Source: Shewanella oneidensis MR-1
Lineage (GTDB): Bacteria; Pseudomonadota; Gammaproteobacteria; Enterobacterales; Shewanellaceae
NCBI RefSeq assembly: GCF_000146165.2
Contig: NC_004347.2
Location: 2,852,001 to 2,916,000 of the forward strand
Length of the DNA: 64,000 bases
Direction of reading: 5' to 3'
Under the pieces are notes generated by a model, which was given only the letters and a program-made list of their open reading frames with translations, made no database searches and was not told the DNA's origin. Every line of letters starts with the position of its first letter. The first letter of the stretch is position 1. Shown here piece by piece: positions 9,845 to 18,532 of the stretch. A program made the position numbers and the translations under genes.

Positions 9845-9907
9845 ATGGAGTTGACGCCCCCTTGCATACCATACTCAGGCCACGCAATTTTTCAAAAGGG
9901 AAGCCCT

Positions 9908-11860
9908 ATGAGCTCGCAGTCTCTCTACAAAGTCTCCGGCAATATCGCTGCCAATGCACTTGTAAATAACGATCAATATAAAACAATGTACCAAGAGTCG
10001 ATTGTCAATCCAGAGGGTTTCTGGAGAGAGCACGGCAAACGGATCGATTGGATAAAGCCATACACTAAAATCAAAAAAACCACTTTTGACGATCATAACT
10101 TATCGATTAACTGGTTCTATGACGGCACCCTAAACGCCTCAGCTAACTGCTTAGATCGCCATCTAGCTGCGCACAGCGATCGCGTCGCCATTATTTGGGA
10201 AGGCGATAACGCCAACGAACAACGTAAAATTACCTACGGTGAGCTGCACACTCAAGTATGTAAGTTTGCCAACGCGTTACGCAGCCAAGGCGTACGCCGT
10301 GGCGATATCGTCACGATTTATATGCCGATGGTGCCAGAAGCCGCCGTCGCGATGCTGGCCTGTGCTCGCATTGGTGCTGTGCATTCCGTTGTTTTTGGTG
10401 GTTTCTCACCCGATTCTATCGCCTCACGGGTTATCGATGGTAAATCCAAAATCGTCATCACCTCCGATGAAGGTATGCGTGGTGGCCGCGCCATTCCGCT
10501 CAAACGCAACATCGACGATGCGTTAAAACATCCCGATGTAACCAGTGTTGAGAAAGTCATTGTACTTAAACGTACTGGCGGCAAGATTGACTGGGTAGAA
10601 GGTCGGGATGTGTGGTGGCATTCACTGGTTGAAACCGCATCCGAACATTGCGCTGTCGAAGAAATGGGCGCCGAAGATCCGCTGTTCTTACTCTATACCT
10701 CAGGTTCAACGGGTAATCCAAAGGGCGTATTGCACACTACTGGCGGTTATATGGTGTATGCCTCCATGACCCACGAATATGTGTTCGATTACAAACCCGG
10801 TGAGATTTACTGGTGTACGGCCGATGTAGGTTGGATCACCGGTCACTCTTACATGGTTTATGGTCCTCTTGCGAACGGCGCAACTGTGCTTATCCACGAA
10901 GGGGTACCCAATCACCCAAGCCCAGCGCGTTTAGGCGAGATGATTGACCGCCATAAAGTCAATATTCTCTATACTGCACCTACGCTTATTCGCGCACTGA
11001 TGGCCGAAGGTAAGCAACATTTTGATAAGTACAATGGCAGCTCACTGCGCATCATGGGCTCTGTAGGTGAACCAATCAACCCAGAAGCTTGGCGTTGGTA
11101 CCATGAAGTCATCGGCCACGAGCATTGCCCGATTGTCGATACTTGGTGGCAAACCGAAACTGGCGGTATTTTGATCACCCCACTGCCAGGCGCAACCGAT
11201 ACCAAACCAGGCTCGGCGACTCGCCCCTTCTTTGGCGTGCAACCCGCGCTTGTGGACAACATGGGTAACATTTTAGAAGGTGCAACCGAAGGTAACTTAG
11301 TGCTGCTCGACTCATGGCCAGGCCAAATGCGTACCGTGTATGGCGACCATGAAAGATTCGTACTCACCTATTTTAAAACCTTCCGCGGCATGTATTTCAC
11401 TGGTGACGGCGCTCGCCGCGATGAAGATGGTTATTACTGGATCACAGGCCGTGTGGACGATGTGATTAACGTCTCTGGCCACAGATTAGGTACCGCCGAA
11501 GTCGAAAGTGCGCTGGTTTCACACGAGCTGGTCGCTGAGGCCGCAGTTGTGGGCTATCCCCATGATATTAAAGGCCAAGGGATTTATGCCTATGTCACCT
11601 TAACCCGCGGCACAGAAGAAAGTGAAGAACTTCGCCAAGAACTGCGCCAATGGGTTCGTAAGGAAATTGGCGCCTTAGCCACACCGGATCTTATCCAGTG
11701 GGCGACAGGATTGCCTAAGACCCGTTCTGGCAAAATCATGCGCCGCTTCCTGCGTAAGATTGCCGCTAACGAAGTGACCAATTTAGGGGATGCATCAACA
11801 CTGGCAGACCCAGCCGTGATTGAAACCTTGATTGAGACTCGCTTAAATCGCAACGAGTAA
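9908..11860 (+). CDS. acs: Acetyl-CoA synthetase (AMP-forming)
   Basis: Activates acetate to acetyl-CoA through acetyl-AMP, the high-affinity acetate uptake route. Adenylate-forming motifs are present: [11 protein letters not shown] (P-loop), [22 protein letters not shown], and the C-terminal [11 protein letters not shown] with the acylation-sensitive Lys609. It has 650 aa from ATG 9908, which follows AAAAGGGAA at a suitable distance; the longer open frame from 9845 lacks support. It is divergent from the CrbS-like kinase. Lys609 is the residue normally acetylated by Pat-type enzymes, so both transcriptional and post-translational control are likely. Confidence 0.98.
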
Positions 11861-11988
11861 CTCCAAGTACCCGCGCTTAGTCGTCAACAGTCACGATTAA
11901 GCGCAGCGTTATCTCCTATTCATTTGATCATATTTTCGTTTGAATTAGGACATCTTGAGAAAGAACCCGATTGCCCTTTCTCTTACTT

Positions 11989-12015
11989 GCCCCACCAACC
12001 AAGGGGCATTTTTTT
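11989..12015 (+). terminator. Intrinsic terminator of acs
   Basis: GCCCC and GGGGC flank a 9-nt loop and are followed by ATTTTTTT. It sits inside the longest open frame of the next gene, which argues that radD begins downstream at GTG 12069. Confidence 0.75.
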
Positions 12016-12068
12016 GGTTCTGTGTTAAGCTTGCCGACTCGTTTAGGTCAACCAAGATATCTAATAAC

Positions 12069-13841
12069 GTGTCAGTTAATTCTAGCCCAAGCGTTATCCT
12101 CAGGGACTATCAGCAACAAGCCGTTGATGCCGCCATCGTACACTTTAAAAAAAGCACCGATTCCGCCGTGTTAGTCCTGCCTACTGGGGCGGGGAAAAGT
12201 ATCGTCATCGCCGAACTGGCTCGTATTGCAAGAGGACGAGTGCTCGTCTTAACCCATGTGAAAGAATTGGTGGCGCAAAACGCACAAAAGGTAGGATTAC
12301 TGACCACTGAGGCCAGTATTTATTCCGCAGGGCTTAATAAAAAATCAAGTGTCGGCAAAACCGTTGTCGCCAGTATCCAATCTGCCGCTCGCGCCTTAGG
12401 CCAATTCAATGAGCCCTTCTCGCTAGTGATTATCGATGAATGCCACAGGGTCAGCCTCGAAAAAACCAGTCAATATCAGCAGCTATTAAGCCACTTGCAG
12501 CAACGTAATCCCCAATTGAAATTATTAGGCCTTACTGCCACTCCCTATCGGCTCGGCACAGGCTGGATTTACAAACGCCACTACCATGGTAAAGTCGGCT
12601 CCCCCGAGCTTGGAATATTCGAACAATGTATTTTTGAGCTTCCCATTAGGCCGCTAATTAAACAAGGCTACTTAACCGCGCCAACCTTATTTGACGGCTT
12701 AAGTGCCCAATATGACTTTAGCCAAATAAAAGCCAATAAGAATGGTGAATACCCTGAAGCCCAAGTCAATGATTTACTGAACCACGCAGGACGCGCAACC
12801 ACGGCCATTGTTAAACAACTGATTGAGCTAAGTCATCATCGCCAAGGGATCATTATTTTTGCGGCAACGGTGCGCCATGCAGAAGAAATCGTCAGTCAAC
12901 TTAATAAGGAGCACCGCGAGCAAACTGCGATAGTCACCGCACAAACCCCAGATAATGAACGTGATGAGCTTATCGAACGATTTAAGGCAAGAGAGCTTAA
13001 GTTCCTCGTCAACGTAGCGGTATTAACCACAGGGTTCGATGCGCCCCATGTGGATTTGATTGCAATTTTACGCCCCACCGCATCGGTGAGCTTGTTTCAG
13101 CAAATGATTGGCCGTGGTCTTAGGATTTGCGAGGGCAAAAAAGATTGCTTAGTGATTGATTACGCGGCTAATGGCTATGATTTGTATTTTCCAGAAGTCG
13201 GTCAAGCCAAACCAAATAGCAAATCGGTTCCGGTACAAGTACACTGCCCTGTCTGCCAATTTGCCAATATTTTTTGGGGATTGACGGACGATGACGGCGA
13301 TATTATCGAGCACTTTGGCCGTCGTTGTCAGGGTATAGTTGAGCATCACGGGAAAAAACAGCAATGTGATTTTCGATTTCGCGCTAAATCCTGCCCTGAT
13401 TGCGGACAAGAAAATGACATTGCCGCACGCATTTGCCAGCATTGCCAATCAACCTTAATCGACCCCGATAAACGCCTTAAGCAAGTGCTGAATAAGCAGC
13501 ACCATCATCTATTTCGTTGCCAACACATGACCTTAATGGACGATGCGGGCGATCTTAAGGTGCAATATCTAGACATTGACGGAAATGAGTTTAATCGGCA
13601 CTTTAAGCTGCAAACGCCCGCCCAATGGCGTGCCTTATATGCGCTGTTTATTTTTCCCCATAGTCGCACACCGGGCCTTAAACCTAAGCAATACAAACAA
13701 GTATCAGAGCTGATTGCCGATAGCGCCACCTTTAAAATGCCGGATCTCTTACTGCTGAAAAAGCACAAAAAAGGCTGGGATTTGCTCGAAAGCTATTTCG
13801 ATTACCAAGGGCGCTATCAAACTGAAAATAAACACATCTGA
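12069..13841 (+). CDS. radD: RadD-type DNA repair helicase/ATPase
   Basis: Superfamily 2 helicase-like ATPase that in E. coli (YejH/RadD) acts with RecA and SSB in double-strand-break repair. Visible motifs: LPTGAGKS (Walker A, Lys43), IDECH (Walker B, about 122-126), GLTATPYR (motif III), TTGFDAPHVD and QQMIGRGLR (motifs V/VI). A C-terminal zinc-binding region has paired cysteines (CPVC, CPDCG, CQHC). The sequence follows E. coli RadD closely along its whole length. About 590 aa from GTG 12069; the open frame reaches back to 11955, but that stretch contains the acs terminator and reads as non-protein. No clear Shine-Dalgarno is seen, so the start is the uncertain part. Confidence 0.9.
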   Translation: MSVNSSPSVILRDYQQQAVDAAIVHFKKSTDSAVLVLPTGAGKSIVIAELARIARGRVLVLTHVKELVAQNAQKVGLLTTEASIYSAGLNKKSSVGKTVVASIQSAARALGQFNEPFSLVIIDECHRVSLEKTSQYQQLLSHLQQRNPQLKLLGLTATPYRLGTGWIYKRHYHGKVGSPELGIFEQCIFELPIRPLIKQGYLTAPTLFDGLSAQYDFSQIKANKNGEYPEAQVNDLLNHAGRATTAIVKQLIELSHHRQGIIIFAATVRHAEEIVSQLNKEHREQTAIVTAQTPDNERDELIERFKARELKFLVNVAVLTTGFDAPHVDLIAILRPTASVSLFQQMIGRGLRICEGKKDCLVIDYAANGYDLYFPEVGQAKPNSKSVPVQVHCPVCQFANIFWGLTDDDGDIIEHFGRRCQGIVEHHGKKQQCDFRFRAKSCPDCGQENDIAARICQHCQSTLIDPDKRLKQVLNKQHHHLFRCQHMTLMDDAGDLKVQYLDIDGNEFNRHFKLQTPAQWRALYALFIFPHSRTPGLKPKQYKQVSELIADSATFKMPDLLLLKKHKKGWDLLESYFDYQGRYQTENKHI

Positions 13842-13901
13842 CATTATCAATTCGGTTAGCGCTATGGTATAAAACGCTTAAAGAAAATCTAAGGAGCTAT
13901 T

Positions 13902-14162
13902 ATGTACGTTGTTATTTTTGGCCGTCCTGGCTGTCCTTATTGTGTGCGCGCAGTACAACTGTCAGAACAACTCGTTGAAAAACGTGATGACTTTAAATTT
14001 AGATATGTAGATATCCACGCTGAAGGGATTTCTAAAGCGGATCTCGAAAAAACCGTCGGTAAGCCAGTTGAAACTGTGCCACAGATTTTCGTGGATGAAA
14101 AACACGTTGGCGGCTGCACCGATTTCGAACAATATGTTCGTGATAACAATCTATTAGGTTAA
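13902..14162 (+). CDS. grxA: Glutaredoxin 1
   Basis: Small dithiol oxidoreductase that uses glutathione to reduce ribonucleotide reductase and other disulfides. The active site is CPYC at residues 11-14, with the cis-proline motif ETVPQIF and the glutathione-binding GGCTDF. At 86 aa it has the length of E. coli GrxA (85). ATG 13902 is preceded by AAGGAGC. It is monocistronic between radD and a terminator. Confidence 0.95.
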   Translation: MYVVIFGRPGCPYCVRAVQLSEQLVEKRDDFKFRYVDIHAEGISKADLEKTVGKPVETVPQIFVDEKHVGGCTDFEQYVRDNNLLG

Positions 14163-14179
14163 TCCTAATACGAAATAAA

Positions 14180-14203
14180 AAGGAGACCTGAGGTCTCCTT
14201 TTT
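14180..14203 (+). terminator. Intrinsic terminator of grxA
   Basis: AAGGAGACC, a TGA loop and GGTCTCCTT form a 9-bp stem running into TTT, 17 bases after the grxA stop. Confidence 0.8.
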
Positions 14204-14692
14204 CATTATTTAAGTCAGCCGTTAAAGTATGTATTTCGCCGAGAACATAATCCGGCATAAATCACCATCATCACCCTTTTTTTGACTAATCTGCGCATTC
14301 CAATATCGCCCCAAAGTCAGCGGTTTGTAGGACGAATAAAGCATATAGCAACAATAGACGACCATATTGACTTCATTACCTATTGATACAACTGCATCAG
14401 CCGTCAACATACAAGATACGGTCACGTGATAGGAATAATCCACTTCATACTGGCACCCAAATCAAAGAGCAGTCTCTGTTACAGGTCAATTGAGGGGGGA
14501 TTACCGATAACTTGCAAACCATCACTATGATCGCTGAAAAATGTCCGTTTTAATAAGCCATCAATTAATGATGTAAGCATTAGTAAAAAATCTATGGTAC
14601 AAATGAAGAACGACATAAAAAGATTTTCAGTACAAGGAGTATGAATTAACAAAAAGTATGAATTATTTGGAATTTTTACAGGTAAAAGAGAT
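14204..14692. other. Intergenic stretch between grxA and the tRNA array, no supported gene
   Basis: About 490 bases. A 73-codon frame on the minus strand (14222-14443, GTG start) has no good ribosome-binding site and an unconvincing composition, so I do not call it. An 11-bp direct repeat AGTATGAATTA occurs at 14638-14648 and 14655-14665. A weak TTTTAC/GTAAAA hairpin just below the last tRNA may help end the tRNA transcript; no strong terminator is visible. Confidence 0.5.
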
Positions 14693-14768
14693 TGGTGGGT
14701 CGTGAAGGATTCGAACCTTCGACCAATTGGTTAAAAGCCAACTGCTCTACCGACTGAGCTAACGACCC
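14693..14768 (-). tRNA. tRNA-Lys (UUU), array copy 9 in transcription order
   Basis: 76 nt including an encoded CCA. 7-bp acceptor stem GGGTCGT/ACGACCC, anticodon loop CUUUUAA with anticodon UUU, and T-loop TTCGAAT are all intact. It is identical in its arms to the other intact copies and is the last of the array. Confidence 0.97.
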
Positions 14769-14801
14769 ATCTATTGGACTCTGATTTTACACTTCAGTAA
14801 G

Positions 14802-14877
14802 TGGTGGGTCGTGAAGGATTCGAACCTTCGACCAATTGGTTAAAAGCCAACTGCTCTACCGACTGAGCTAACGACCC
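14802..14877 (-). tRNA. tRNA-Lys (UUU), array copy 8
   Basis: 76 nt with encoded CCA and canonical acceptor, D, anticodon (UUU) and T arms. It is separated from the next copy by a 33-base spacer that is nearly identical to the other spacers of the array. Confidence 0.97.
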
Positions 14878-14913
14878 ATCTGGTGAACTCTGAATTTTAC
14901 ACTTTCAGAAAAG

Positions 14914-15005
14914 TGCTGAATCATGAAGGGTTAAAACCATTCGACTGATTGGTTAAAAGCCAACTGCCCTAGCTTTTATAACATAAGCGACTGAGCTAAC
15001 GACCC
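14914..15005 (-). pseudogene. Degenerate tRNA-Lys copy with D-arm insertion (array copy 7)
   Basis: 92 nt. The anticodon arm (TTGGCTTTTAACCAA) is unchanged, but about 15-16 nt containing GCTT...AAGC complementarity are inserted in the D-loop. The T-loop TTCGAAT is lost, and the 3' end reads AGCA instead of ACCA. The acceptor stem can still form only with three G-U pairs (GGGTCGT with ATGATTC). A functional lysine acceptor is unlikely. Confidence 0.85.
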
Positions 15006-15038
15006 ATCTATTGGACTCTGATTTTACACTTCAGAAAG

Positions 15039-15114
15039 TGGTGGGTCGTGAAGGATTCGAACCTTCGACCAATTGGTTAAAAGCCAACTGCTCTACCGAC
15101 TGAGCTAACGACCC
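15039..15114 (-). tRNA. tRNA-Lys (UUU), array copy 6
   Basis: 76 nt, CCA encoded, all arms canonical, anticodon UUU. The spacer on its 3' side toward copy 7 carries the variant TTCAGAAAG that is also found beside copy 2, marking a duplicated block. Confidence 0.97.
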
Positions 15115-15147
15115 ATCTAGTGAATGCTGATTTTACACTTCAGTAAG

Positions 15148-15223
15148 TGGTGGGTCGTGAAGGATTCGAACCTTCGACCAATTGGTTAAAAGCCAACTGC
15201 TCTACCGACTGAGCTAACGACCC
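15148..15223 (-). tRNA. tRNA-Lys (UUU), array copy 5
   Basis: 76 nt, CCA encoded, all arms canonical, anticodon UUU; 33-base spacers on both sides. Confidence 0.97.
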
Positions 15224-15256
15224 ATCTAGTGAACGCTGATTTTACACTTCAGTAAG

Positions 15257-15332
15257 TGGTGGGTCGTGAAGGATTCGAACCTTCGACCAATTGGTTAAAA
15301 GCCAACTGCTCTACCGACTGAGCTAACGACCC
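15257..15332 (-). tRNA. tRNA-Lys (UUU), array copy 4
   Basis: 76 nt, CCA encoded, all arms canonical, anticodon UUU; it neighbours the degenerate copy 3. Confidence 0.97.
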
Positions 15333-15365
15333 ATCTAGTGAATGCTGATTTTACACTTCAGTAAG

Positions 15366-15456
15366 TGGTGGGTCGTGAAGTATTTAAACCATTCGACTGA
15401 TTGGTTAAAAGCCAACTGCCCTAGCTTTATAAAAAAAGCGACTGAGCTAACGACCC
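15366..15456 (-). pseudogene. Degenerate tRNA-Lys copy with D-arm insertion (array copy 3)
   Basis: 91 nt. The acceptor stem (GGGTCGT/ACGACCC), the CCA and the anticodon arm are intact, but the D-loop holds an inserted hairpin (GCTTT...AAAGC) and the T-arm is broken (loop TTTAAAT, an extra T). It shares the D-arm insertion and the ATCAGTCGAATGG segment with copy 7, so the two come from one degenerate ancestor. Its 3' end matches intact copies, as expected after gene conversion. Confidence 0.85.
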
Positions 15457-15489
15457 ATCTATTAGACTCTGATTTTACACTTCAGAAAG

Positions 15490-15565
15490 TGGTGGGTCGT
15501 GAAGGATTCGAACCTTCGACCAATTGGTTAAAAGCCAACTGCTCTACCGACTGAGCTAACGACCC
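15490..15565 (-). tRNA. tRNA-Lys (UUU), array copy 2
   Basis: 76 nt, CCA encoded, all arms canonical, anticodon UUU. The spacer toward copy 1 (54 bases) is longer and differs from the others. Confidence 0.97.
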
Positions 15566-15619
15566 AACTAATTTACTACACTTCAAATACCGCTAACTTA
15601 TTCTATTTATTAAAATAAG

Positions 15620-15695
15620 TGGTGGGTCGTGAAGGATTCGAACCTTCGACCAATTGGTTAAAAGCCAACTGCTCTACCGACTGAGCTAACGACCC
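15620..15695 (-). tRNA. tRNA-Lys (UUU), array copy 1 (promoter-proximal)
   Basis: 76 nt, CCA encoded, all arms canonical, anticodon UUU. It lies about 50 bases downstream of a strong minus-strand promoter and opens the array. Confidence 0.97.
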
Positions 15696-15745
15696 ACATA
15701 CAGGTATTTTGCGCCCCGAACGACCTCGCCGTTCCGAGGGCGCCT

Positions 15746-15773
15746 ATAATACCTTTTTCATTTCCCCATGCAA
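15746..15773 (-). promoter_or_regulatory. Promoter of the tRNA-Lys array with GC-rich discriminator
   Basis: Read on the minus strand: -35 TTGCAT (15768-15773), 16-base spacer, -10 TATTAT (15746-15751), followed at once by the GC-rich AGGCGCCC. GC-rich discriminators are typical of stable-RNA promoters under stringent (ppGpp/DksA) control; that control is inferred. Confidence 0.75.
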
Positions 15774-15837
15774 GCGTAAATTCCCAATTTTTTGTCGTTT
15801 GCATGAAAAACAGACTAAGAGTATGTTTTTTAGTTAA

Positions 15838-16590
15838 TTACGCTTTAATTGCAGCCAATTGTTGTTGGGCAATGCGCGCTGCGGCACTGTTGGCGTAGTC
15901 TTTCACCACTTGTTGGTAATATTGAGTCGCGCCAGCTTTATCGCCCGTTTTCTCTGCGATCATGCCAAGCTTAACTAAACTGTCGCCACGTTTATTGGAA
16001 TCACTAAAACGGGTCACGACCGTATTGAATACTTGCTTAGCTTCAGCAAACTCACTCTTATTAAACAACAACTGTCCTAACCAATAGTTTGCATTGGCCG
16101 CATAGACTGAGTCTGGGTACTGTTTAATGAAAGCACGAAAGGCAGGAATAGCATCATCATACTTGCGCTCTTTCAGCACTAAGTTAACCGCACTTTCGTA
16201 GCTCGCCGTTTCACTTAAGCTACTTGCGGCCGCATTAGCGGTTGCTGCAACAGCAGCTGGCGTTGCGGGGACAGAAGCGGCTGGTGTGGCAGTCGCTTTA
16301 GAGGATAAATTAGCGATTTCATCGTAAAGCTGACGCTGACGTTGCTGCATCTGCTCTATTTGATAATTCTGTTGTTCAGTCAAACCACGTAAGTCGAGAA
16401 CTTCTTGCTGCAAAGTATCCAGACGGCGCTGCATATCAATTTCGCTTTGTTGTCTCGATTTTACAATGCGCTCTAAACGAGCGAGTCTGTCATCACCTGA
16501 ACCACCAGCAAGGTCTTCAACAGGAGCAGGAGCTGCAACTGCAGCCCCTGCGCCGAAGAACATTGCCGTAATTAAGACGGCACGTTTCAT
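15838..16590 (-). CDS. cpoB: Cell division coordinator CpoB (YbgF)
   Basis: Periplasmic TPR protein that links the Tol machine to peptidoglycan synthesis by PBP1B during constriction. A signal peptide (MKRAVLITAMFFGAGAAVAA) is followed by a Gln-rich coiled coil (about 30-100), an Ala/Thr/Pro linker and a C-terminal TPR domain (about 130-250; SYESAVNLVLKERKYDDAI, ANYWLGQLLFNK). It has 250 aa, close to the 263 of E. coli. It is the last gene of the ybgC-tol-pal series, 24 bases after pal. Confidence 0.95.
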   Translation of the reverse strand: MKRAVLITAMFFGAGAAVAAPAPVEDLAGGSGDDRLARLERIVKSRQQSEIDMQRRLDTLQQEVLDLRGLTEQQNYQIEQMQQRQRQLYDEIANLSSKATATPAASVPATPAAVAATANAAASSLSETASYESAVNLVLKERKYDDAIPAFRAFIKQYPDSVYAANANYWLGQLLFNKSEFAEAKQVFNTVVTRFSDSNKRGDSLVKLGMIAEKTGDKAGATQYYQQVVKDYANSAAARIAQQQLAAIKA

Positions 16591-16614
16591 CTCGTTACTC
16601 TCCGTAATTCAATC

Positions 16615-17148
16615 TTAGTAAACTAAAACTGCACGACGGTTTTTAGCAAAACCTTCATCGGTACGAGTAAAGTCAAGTGGCTTCTCTTCGCCGTAGCTTA
16701 CGATGCTCATTTGGCTTGGTTGTACACCCATACCTTGTAAGTATTTAGCAACAGCTTTAGCACGACGCTCACCTAGTGCGATGTTGTATTCTGGCGTACC
16801 ACGCTCGTCGGCATGACCTTCAATCAATACTCGTACACTTGGGTGCTCTACTAAGTAAGTACCGTGAGCTTCGAGTACCGCTGCATATTCAGTTTGAACT
16901 TCACTGCGGTCGAAATCGAAGTAAATGATATGCTCTTTTCTCAACTGCTCGAGTTCCTGACGTTGTTGCTCTTCAGGTGACAACATTCCACCAATACCGC
17001 CGGTTTGAACACCACCATTGAGTTCACTACCAGAACCGCTAGTCGAGCCCATAGCATCAGTTTCTGATTCAGAAGTTGAGCTACACGCACTAATAGCCAT
17101 AATTGGAAGTGCTACCAACATAGCTTTTAACAACTTGTTCAGATCCAT
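16615..17148 (-). CDS. pal: Peptidoglycan-associated lipoprotein
   Basis: Outer-membrane lipoprotein that tethers the outer membrane to peptidoglycan and is the TolB/TolA-controlled end of the Tol-Pal complex. The lipobox ISAC puts the lipidated cysteine at Cys22. A low-complexity Ser/Gly linker is followed by an OmpA-like domain (about 70-177) with the diaminopimelate-binding pattern in GHADERGTPEYNIALGERR. It has 177 aa (E. coli 173). It follows tolB after a 46-base gap. Confidence 0.97.
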   Translation of the reverse strand: MDLNKLLKAMLVALPIMAISACSSTSESETDAMGSTSGSGSELNGGVQTGGIGGMLSPEEQQRQELEQLRKEHIIYFDFDRSEVQTEYAAVLEAHGTYLVEHPSVRVLIEGHADERGTPEYNIALGERRAKAVAKYLQGMGVQPSQMSIVSYGEEKPLDFTRTDEGFAKNRRAVLVY

Positions 17149-17194
17149 TACTTGTTCCTTATAAAATTAAATGTTAATAAATCAAGCTAATACA

Positions 17195-18523
17195 TTAGAG
17201 AAACGGAGACCAAGAAGGTGATTTCACCTCGCCCTGACCTGCCGGTAATCTCGCTTTAAAGCGTCCGTCCGTAGAGACAGCAGCTAAAACTTGTTTGCCT
17301 TGATGCGTAGTGCCATAAATCACCATAGTACCATTGGGGGCCACACTTGGAGATTCATCCAAACGCGTCGATGTCAGCACCTGCATAAAGCGCGTACTTA
17401 AATCCATACGTGCAATATTAAATTTACCATTTGTGCGATTCACAAAAATCATGCTGCGACCATCAGGGGTAATAGAACCACCTAAATTCCATTCACCTTC
17501 AAAGGTTTCACGGGTCACTTTGCCTGAATTTAAATCTACACGATATAACTGTGGTCTACCACCACGCTCGGAGGTAAACAACAATGACTTACCATCGGGA
17601 TACCATGAAGGCTCAGTATCGATGGAATAGTGGTTGGTAATTCGTTTAATTGCCTTAGTGGCAATATCAATGACGTAAATTTCGGGTTGACCATCCTTAG
17701 AGAGAGTCACGGCCAATGATTTACCGTCAGGTGAAAAAGAAGGCGCACCGTTAATGCCAGAGAAACTACTCACCTTAGTACGGACTTGGGTGTAAAGATC
17801 CTGAACAAAAATTTCAGCCTTTTTGTTTTCAAAACTCACATACGCTAAACGGCGACCATCGGGTGACCAAGCGGGTGACATTAAAGGCTCTGGAGAGCGC
17901 AGTAACATTTGCTCGTTGTAACCGTCATAGTCAGCGATCATCAGTGAATAAGCCGCTTTCTGGCTATGATTCACCACCACGTAGGAAATACGGGTCAAGA
18001 AGGCACCACGAATACCCGTCAGCTTTTCATAGACAATATCACTGATCCTATGGCCATATTGACGAAACTGCGTCGCAGAAATCACGGTCTGGCGACTATC
18101 CATCAACAATTCCGTTGGATTTGCGGAGCCCTTTAGGGCTTGGTTTTGCGCTTTAACCAGATCGATAAGCTCAAAGCTCACCAGAAACTGATCCGCACCA
18201 TAAGGTTTGACTGAACCAACCACCAACGCTTCTGCACTCACGTTAGTCCAAGCATTCGCATCAAACTGCGCTAATGCACCAATACCGCGTTGCGGTAAAC
18301 CTAATTCATCTAAGGGTTTAAACGTACCACTGCGCACTAAGTCAGACATGACCACATCGGCGATTGCCTGCGGTGGCGCACCTGCGCCTTGCCATTGGAA
18401 TGGCATCACAGCGATAGGACGGGCCGCATCCACACCTTCAGTGATCACAATATCCAGTGCCGCTTTTGCGGGGGTGGTACAAAGCAGTACCACCAATGTT
18501 AACCATTTTGCCAAAATTTTCAT
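17195..18523 (-). CDS. tolB: Tol-Pal system periplasmic protein TolB
   Basis: Periplasmic beta-propeller that binds Pal and releases it when engaged by TolA. A signal peptide ([11 protein letters not shown]) precedes an alpha/beta N-terminal domain and repeated propeller blades with the pattern [21 protein letters not shown] and SITPDGR. It has 442 aa (E. coli 430). It is transcribed with tolA, which ends 9 bases upstream. Confidence 0.97.
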   Translation of the reverse strand: MKILAKWLTLVVLLCTTPAKAALDIVITEGVDAARPIAVMPFQWQGAGAPPQAIADVVMSDLVRSGTFKPLDELGLPQRGIGALAQFDANAWTNVSAEALVVGSVKPYGADQFLVSFELIDLVKAQNQALKGSANPTELLMDSRQTVISATQFRQYGHRISDIVYEKLTGIRGAFLTRISYVVVNHSQKAAYSLMIADYDGYNEQMLLRSPEPLMSPAWSPDGRRLAYVSFENKKAEIFVQDLYTQVRTKVSSFSGINGAPSFSPDGKSLAVTLSKDGQPEIYVIDIATKAIKRITNHYSIDTEPSWYPDGKSLLFTSERGGRPQLYRVDLNSGKVTRETFEGEWNLGGSITPDGRSMIFVNRTNGKFNIARMDLSTRFMQVLTSTRLDESPSVAPNGTMVIYGTTHQGKQVLAAVSTDGRFKARLPAGQGEVKSPSWSPFL

Positions 18524-18532
18524 GGGACTCCT

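Noticed and set aside
9845..9907. Extended N-terminus of acs from 9845
   Set aside because: It runs over the promoter region; ATG 9908 has the better ribosome-binding site and the family N-terminus.
14222..14443. 73-codon minus-strand frame between grxA and the tRNA array
   Set aside because: GTG start without ribosome-binding site, unusual Cys/Tyr/Met composition, no recognisable domain. Left uncalled.
14636..14648. AAGGAG followed by ATG AAT TAA, a two-codon frame
   Set aside because: The spacing between the Shine-Dalgarno-like sequence and the ATG is too short, and there is no downstream gene in that direction for a leader peptide.
15342..15554. 70-codon open frame on the plus strand across the tRNA array
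   Set aside because: It is antisense translation of repeated tRNA sequence and duplicates itself internally; not a protein gene.
14693..15695. Regularly spaced direct repeats of about 109 bases, superficially like a CRISPR array
   Set aside because: Each repeat folds as a tRNA-Lys with anticodon UUU and encoded CCA; spacers are nearly identical to each other and no cas genes are present.
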